Source: Abelmoschus esculentus
Taxonomy: Eukaryota > Streptophyta > Magnoliopsida > Malvales > Malvaceae
Direction: 5' to 3'
Assembly (NCBI GenBank): GCA_035048815.1
Contig: JAUCBN010000034.1
Location: 16,106,737-16,170,736 of the forward strand
DNA length: 64,000 bases
Shown: positions 57,601 to 64,000 of the stretch, in pieces
How the letters are laid out: each line of letters starts with the position of its first letter
Position numbering within the stretch: position 1 is the stretch's first letter
The notes under the pieces: model-generated
The model's input: the letters and a program-made list of their open reading frames with translations, nothing else
Database searches by the model: none
Told to the model about the DNA's origin: nothing
Made by a program: the position numbers and the translations under genes

Positions 57601-60600
57601 CATGAGACGGCATCTAACAACCAAATATATTTTATCTCAAATGGTCTGAAATCTGAATACTCTGGAGCAGTGGTTCAGATGGGTTACTGATTTTTTCTTA
57701 AACCTCTGAACTTCCTGTTCATTAATGAATTTCTTGTCACCTTTTTGTGTGGAACAATTCTTTTTCTTTCTAAATTTCAAAATAAAATATAATCTGAACC
57801 AAACGTTAAAAGTAGTCGTCGGCAAATCAACAATTTAGATTCAAGTTGTATCTTTTTTAGTTAGGCTATATAACATATTGGCCTCTGTCAAATTAGGTGA
57901 TAATTGAGTAAGTTCCTGAGTGAAAATTGCGAGAGAAAATATAATATTTTCTCATATTAACAATGCTCTTATATACAATTACAACAGAACAAATATGGTT
58001 AGTATGTTCTGGGTTATATATGTTCTGGATCATAACCTTCTTTCTTCTTTGACATTCAGTTCTGGACTGTTCTATTCCCAATTGGAAGAACTAGAAAGAA
58101 ATGCTGCAGTGTTTTATTGTTTCGGTCATTAAAATTGTACTTTATATGTTCTTTATGCAGTTGTCTTTCTTATGTTTGATTGTGTTGTAATTTGTTTAAT
58201 GCTATTGCCTTATAGGAAAAAGACTTGAAAGTTATCAGAGAAGCTAAGATCCGAGAAGAGATGTCAGACCGTGAAGCCTCACTTAGACGAGCAAGAGCAG
58301 AAGCATCTCTTTCTGATGGTATCTCATGGGGAATGGGAGAGGATGCTATTGAAGAAGCAGAGGTTTAGAAACTAATATAATGCTCTTGTAGTTTTTTTTT
58401 GTTATATCTATGTGATTAAATCAATGCTTTTATGAAAAATATTTGAACTCTTTCTCCCAAAATTTGGATGAGTACAATAGCACAATTGTTGTATTTCTTT
58501 AGGATCCACTTCATTCCGTCAGCTAGCAATCAGAGGAATGTAATGAATTTGATGACTTCCTTCCCCGCATGCAATTGAGTGTTGATTGCTTATTGCCTTA
58601 TTCAAATGCCTTGTTGAAGCATTAGGCGCTCTCTTATCATTTTCTCTCTTTTTATTTATTTAGGGGAGAGGGAGCAGAGCTTGCCATTTCACTTGATGTT
58701 CACATATAATTTACATTTTTCTTCCACACCTTAATTTCATATTATTTTCATGTAAGACAACAGATGATTTTGTTAAATTTATTTTCTACTTATTAACGTC
58801 ATTTGGACATCTAGGATGATGCTGATGAAGTGACTTGGCAAACCTACAAGGGACAGCTTACAGAGAAGCAGGAGAAAACCCGTGATAAGATAATAAAAAG
58901 GACTGAAAAGGCAAGCCCTTTTTCTTTGACTTATTATGAAATGAATTTAGTGACACATTTCTTTTCCTCATTTGGGCTGTCTGTTTTAGTTGTCTGAACT
59001 TTCTTACTAGATCATTATATTCAACTTGAGATGTCAGTTTCTGATCTATGCCGTTATTTATTTTAATTATTATTATCATTGCAACTTGTTCTGGATATAG
59101 ATTGCCCATATGAAGAAAGAGATAGATGCAATACGAGCCAAAGACATTGCACAAGGTGGGTTGACACAAGGCCAGCAAACTCAAATTGCTAGGAATGAAC
59201 AAAGAATGACACAAGTATGTGGATATGCATTTCTATTGGATTATATGGTTTGATTGTGAAGAGAAGTCAGAAGAATATTTTTGACACAAATCTTATCATT
59301 CTGGTAGATACTGGAGGAGCTTGAAAGCTTGGAAGAGACTCTAAATGACAGTATCCGTGAAAGCATAGGTGCACGTGCTGGAAAGATTTCTCGTGGTAAG
59401 CGTAAAGGAGGGCCGGAGAATGATGACGAAGACTTTTCAAGGTAATTGTCAGTTTGAGAAAACAAGAAGAGATTTTATGTTGCCTTTGCTACCAAAGTTG
59501 TTGAAACACTTGCAAATTTTTATTATATACTAATTTAATTTGGTTGTCTAAAATATATATGTGATTACCTGTTATTGCATTTTATTTTTCTCTTCTCTTC
59601 TGTAAGTATATCAGAAGGATGTGCCTCTGGTAGTCTGGTTTGTTCTTCAGTTTACTTATGAAACTAGATAAATTGTTGCTCATAATGATTTTTGATTCTT
59701 CAGTGATGATGATGATTTCTATGACCGGACAAAGAAGAAACCCACCATGCAAAAAGTTGGTGAAACCCAGTCTATTGAAACTGCTGATAGTCTTCTTGAT
59801 AAGAGAGATGCCATTACAAAAGAAATTGAAGACAAGAAAGAGTTGCTGTTGAGTGAGAAGAATAAAATGGCATCTGAAATTGGCTTAGAAACTGAAGCTG
59901 GAGATGCACTTGATGCTTACATGTCCGGGCTTTCATCCCAGCTAGGTTAGTTATTTTTAAATTAAAATATGTCTGTATGTGTACATTCCTACAAGTTCAA
60001 TTATTAATTATTAAGCCGCCGAGTCTTATGAATAATATATGGAAGGAAGAATTTTTACTTGGACATCTAAAAAAGCCAAGAGTAAATACTGAATTGCATG
60101 TAGCCAACTAGGCTGATTCTTTTTTCATCAGTGCTTGATAGGACGGTGCAACTTGAGAAGGAACTGTCTGCCCTTCAGTCTGAGTTGGATCGGATCTCCT
60201 ACCTGTTGAAGATTGCGGATCCAACAGGAGAAGCTGCTAAGAAAAGGGATATGAAGGCACGAGTACCAGCACCAGAAAATTCTAAACCTCCTGCAGCTGT
60301 TGTCCGGAAGCAAACTCCAAAGGAACCCCAAAAAAGCAGTACACCTACAGAACCAGAAAAGACTCCCATGCAGAAAGAGAGAATTGCAGATGTCTCTACA
60401 GAATCAACAAAGAAACCGGAAGAAAATATTGTTAGTGATACATCTGAGGGGAAAAAGGCTATTTTTACCATTGCAAAGCCACAGTGGCTTGGTGCTGTTG
60501 AGAACAAGGAGATTAAAGAGTCAAAACAAGTAATAGAAGTAGATACAAATAAAGTTGACGAATTTGTTGACTACAAAGATAGGAAGGAAGTACTTGGGAG

Positions 60601-61141
60601 TGTTGACAATCCACAGGTTAAAGAGTCAGGAATTGAAACTGCTGCCTCAGGTCTGATTATAAGGAAACAGAAACAGGTTGAGAAACCCAAAGCTGATAGT
60701 AAAACCTTGGATCAATCTACAGCCCCCTCTACAGGTGCTGAAGAAATTGCGCAGAATGCTGTGGCACTGTTGCTGAGGCACACTAGAGGGTACCATGCAG
60801 ATGATGAGGAATTGTATGAAACTCCTGATACGTTGGACAGAAATCAATCTAAGAATGAGAAAAAGCCGAAACGAGTGCTTGGACCCGAGAAGCCTTCATT
60901 TCTTGATAGCAATCCAGATGAAACATGGGTTCCTCCTGAAGGTACTCACTTTAGCTTTTGCTTAGTGTCAATGAACCAGAAATTTGTGTTTAACCGTAGC
61001 ATCTGTAATGTGTACTAATGAATGGATTGCAACTTAATCCATTCATAGAAATTGCAATGTGATTTTTATTAAAAAATTATGTTTCTTGCAGGGCAATCCG
61101 GTGACGGTAGAACAAAGTTGAACGATCGATATGGGTACTAG
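54623..61141 (+). CDS. FHA-domain protein, kanadaptin-like, 727 aa
   Basis: Twelve exons: 54623-54942, 55025-55110, 55918-55997, 56201-56256, 57255-57303, 58216-58362, 58815-58910, 59101-59214, 59308-59441, 59704-59945, 60132-60941 and 61092-61141; frame is kept throughout. The N-terminus is Pro-rich (MGPPPP twice). An FHA domain at about 108-195 has the conserved FGR, TISRFHA and LGSTHGTSVN elements that bind phosphothreonine. Charged coiled-coil stretches follow (ASLRRARAEAS, EKELSALQSELDR), then a Lys/Glu/Pro-rich region. The order matches animal kanadaptin (SLC4A1AP) and Arabidopsis At5g38840, as remembered. A nuclear or RNA-processing role is likely but not proven. Intron 7 (58911-59100) begins GC, in the context AAG|GCAAG. 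Confidence 0.93.
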
Positions 61142-62066
61142 TTATGCTTGTCCTTGTATCATTTGAGTTGGAGGTGCAACACAATCTCAGAAGTAGTGTG
61201 CCATTCATGGCTTTATAAACATCTAATTGCATCACCTTTAGGGATGATTTTTGCATTTTGTAATCTCATGGAACGAATATTGTACATGTAAATATGGGTT
61301 GTACAAGAGAAGGGAACATTGTCCTTTAAAGTTACCTTGCTTGTCTGTTTTGAGTTAGACACATTTTGCTTGCATGAGCTGGAAAGTTAGATTCCCAGGG
61401 TTGACTCTCAACAGGAGTAAATGCCTAAATGGTGGCGGAATAGGTTGCCAATTGCCATCGTAGCAATTTTACTTGCTTTTATTTTTCCTTCAAATTAAAC
61501 CTGATTAATAATTTAAATCAACATTAAACCGACATATTTTATGTATTGTAGTTGGCAACATCTTGGATGTTATAGGTTGGAAAGTTTAGGCGCATAATAT
61601 TCCCTTCAAGTGAGTATGATTAGTTAATGTTGGATTAAAGATAGATTAACAATCTCAAAAAAATATTGTATTTAATAAATTAGACATTTTTTAAAAATCC
61701 ATGTATAATTTGTATTAGGTTTTGTTTTTTATGATTAAAATAACACATTGTAAAATACTTCAAAAAAAAATAGATTAAGATCGGTCAACATTACTCGAGT
61801 ACCAGTGGGCTGCTAAATGAAAACTAATAGTTTTAAACTATGATATAATCATCCATCATTTATCCATGGAAAATACTTCCTTGGACCATTCTCAAAGTTT
61901 TCAACTCCCCATTTTATTATCACCCTCTCTATCAATCATCCAAATTTATGTAAATGAAAGAGGAGAGAGGTGTCTAGGGGTTTTGAATTCTTCAAAATGG
62001 AACTTCTTGGTGCATCAGACATTTGGGATTTCTCTGTTCCTTTTTAAATCTTTTAATGGGAGTTCA
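61142..62066. other. FHA gene 3' flank and spacer
   Basis: Probable 3' untranslated region to about 61330, then AT-rich spacer. The frame at 61866-62171 enters the fold-back element and is not a gene. Confidence 0.5.
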
Positions 62067-62331
62067 GAGAAATTATATTATGGCACAGTCTCACCACATC
62101 ATCCATGGGATCGGCCAATAAAAAGCATCCATGTAATTATTTTTTTCAACTCATCATTTTTTACCAAGTGAATCTTCACTAATATTTATTATAATTTAAG
62201 TTTAAAACAGTTTTTACCAAGAGAAGATTCACTTGGTAAAAATGATGAGTTAGAAAAATAATTACATAAATGCTTTTTATTAGTTGGTCTCATAAATGAC
62301 GTGGTGAGACTGTCCCATAATATAATTTCTC
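62067..62331. mobile_element. Long fold-back (hairpin) MITE
   Basis: The left arm (about 62067-62178, starting GAGAAATTATATTATGG) and right arm (about 62223-62331, ending CCATAATATAATTTCTC) are long imperfect inverted copies, with only about 45 bp of loop. Both arms include ACAGTCTCACCAC, AATAAAAAGCAT and ACCAAGTGAATCTTC or their reverse complements. The arms are similar enough to form a strong hairpin RNA if transcribed. Confidence 0.85.
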
Positions 62332-63011
62332 GAGAATTTGGATTTAAATAATGTATCATAAATTCTTGAAATATAATCCATATATAATTATGTTTTTTCT
62401 GCGATTATAAATTAATAAATGTGATTTATATTTAGTACACATTTCATAAAAACAAATAATTACAACATATACCTTAAGTTTAGGATTTAAGGTTAGAAAT
62501 TAGTGTTCATAGATTTAAAAGTTTAGAATTTAATAATTTAGAATTTATGGATTGATTAAGATTTAAGATAAAAAAGAGTTAAAGTTTAGAGTAATTAGAT
62601 AATATTTAAATATTAACCTATAAACCCTAAATCTTAAACCACTAAACTTAACCCCTAACTTTTAAACCATAAAATTTAACTCTAAATCTTAAAATTAAAG
62701 TATTTATATAAAATTTTAATTTATACCATAAAATAATTATCCAATATGATTTTTACGATGTTCAAATTTGTTATTTAATTTAACATAATGTTATTTGGAT
62801 GTTAATTATCAAAAGTCTTCCTGGTTTACTTTTTGGTCTTTTTTTACCAAAAGTAAAAAAAAAAAGTAAAGGATTAACATGGGTTTACTCCTAACAAATA
62901 CAAATTGGGATCAGCATATTTCCATTATTTGAGACTTATGTCTGATAATAAATATGTATTTTAAGTACAAAAGTGTAGTTGAAGATCATAATTTAACCAC
63001 CTTTATTCACC
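62332..63011. other. Spacer with telomere-like inverted tract
   Basis: At 62470-62590 there are TTTAGGATTTAAGG-like units, and at 62600-62700 CCCTAAATCTTAAACC-like units, so the two halves are inverted relative to each other. The rest is AT-rich 3' flank of the O-fucosyltransferase gene. Confidence 0.5.
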
Positions 63012-64000
63012 TCATGTTCTTCTCAGAGATTCATCCAACAGTTGGAGACATTCATGTGGATTCGAATAAAAATAATCTTCTTCTTTCGGTCGATCAGGAA
63101 TCACGACCCGTTTCTTCGGGTTTCCCATTCTATTCGAATGAACTTCCTTCACGGTATCGGAGAACTCATCCCAGCTTAACAATCCATTATGGTATTGATC
63201 TATTAACTTAACTAGAAGTTTACGGTCTAGTAAGATAGTTTTCTTGAACCCCAAGAATCTGGAACGTGTTAAACAGGGAAATTGCCAAGGTAAATCAGAT
63301 CGAATTTGAACATGCCATTGCTATGATATGAGCTAAGAAAAGAATGGTAAAGTAGCAATATTAAGGTCGATACGTTACCTCCGATGGCCTTCGACAACTT
63401 TGGCCATGTTTCCATCATATGTTGGAACAAATATATCGCTTTCTAAGGCGACTAGATAATCCAGTGCTGCCATTTGGGATGAGTGGTTTTGGAAGAATTT
63501 CAAGTCCGACCGAAGTAGAGTCTCCTTTCTGACCTGTTTTTACAAGAAAAGGCGGATCGTTAGGGCGTATACTTGCGCATTGTAGAAGTAGAAACTGCAG
63601 TTTACTGACCAAATTAGGAAATGCTTCTGCTAACGGAGCCATCCGTCTCTCACCACCATAGATTTCTCCAGCAGCAATGTAAATTTGGACGTTGCGGTCT
63701 ATACCAAGAGCTTTTAAAACTAGAGCTGTTTCTTCTGGTGTCAAAGGGCACAATCCTTCCATTCTTTTCATTTCTGAATTTATTATTTTTTCCTTCCACC
63801 AGGGATAAGCATACCTAATGGCATCGGATTTTACATAATTTGTGAAAGGATGACAAAATTTATAGTTACGGAAACGAAAAACAAGCATATGGCTTACCTC
63901 ATTCTCGTAAGTTCGTCCTCTTCCTCGCTATTGCAGCCATGAGTGCAGCCAGAAAAGGCCAACATGTCCATTTCATATCGGAGATGAAGCACAAGAAAAG
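63012..64000 (-). CDS. Plant O-fucosyltransferase family protein, C-terminal part (cut by the right edge)
   Basis: Four minus-strand exons are visible: 64000-63898 (incomplete at the 5' side), 63814-63610, 63533-63379 and 63258-63012, joined in frame to TGA. The readable protein has LHLRYEMDMLAFSGCTHG, YPWWKEK, CPLTPEETALVLKALG, YIAAGEIYGGERRMAPL and ALESDIFVPTYDGNMAKVVE, all hallmarks of the plant GDP-fucose O-fucosyltransferase-like family (PF10250, formerly DUF246). These are type II Golgi proteins; most lack a proven acceptor, and some act in cell adhesion or pectin and arabinogalactan metabolism. The N-terminal membrane anchor and first half lie beyond the window. The C-terminal tail has the usual DFYSNP-like ending as YFYSNPHECL. 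Confidence 0.93.

Noticed and set aside
1..64000. CRISPR arrays, operons, riboswitches or bacterial elements
   Set aside because: No regularly spaced repeats or bacterial gene layout; the window is plant nuclear DNA throughout.
1..64000. Integrated viral sequence
   Set aside because: No stretch with replicase, coat or movement protein motifs was seen on either strand.

Overview
This is a window of eudicot nuclear DNA. Genes carry GT-AG introns, spacers are strongly AT-rich, and small non-autonomous transposons are common. Protein similarity and repeat style suggest a Malvaceae-like species such as cotton; this is an inference. From memory, several genes (NDUFS1, ARF8, the CaM-binding lipase, AVT6, the FHA protein) have Arabidopsis counterparts on the chromosome 5 arm (At5g37-38 range), so the block looks like conserved microsynteny.

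Layout. 1-5.5 kb is accessory DNA: a partial ORF at the left edge, a duplicated ~0.5-0.8 kb segment, SINE- and MITE-like elements, and on the minus strand a small two-exon gene for a 99-aa secreted cysteine-rich peptide (2592-3161) beside its decayed duplicate (604-797). A two-exon gene remnant lies at 5168-5513. On the plus strand follow FTSHI3 (protease-dead chloroplast FtsH-like AAA protein), a tau-class GST, the mitochondrial complex I 75-kDa subunit, microsomal GST3, ARF8 (14 coding exons, a miR167 site and upstream ORFs in its leader) and intronless-CDS eRF1. On the minus strand follow a CaM-binding-type class 3 lipase with a broken partial duplicate, a GPI-type GH17/X8 beta-1,3-glucanase containing a 28-nt microexon, an R2R3-MYB of the MYB20/43/85 group, a PHT1 phosphate transporter with a P1BS-like upstream site, and a tRNA-Thr(UGU)-like gene. 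On the plus strand come an AVT6-type amino acid transporter and an FHA-domain kanadaptin-like protein. A minus-strand O-fucosyltransferase runs off the right edge.

Most genes are single-copy housekeeping or developmental genes with no operon-like relation to each other. The spacers hold three copies of one MITE family, two different fold-back elements, two SINE-like families and degenerate telomere-like tracts. The best candidate for something undescribed is the small cysteine-rich peptide gene and its duplicate. All exon joins were made by eye from reading frame, splice dinucleotides and family conservation; no search or alignment program was used.
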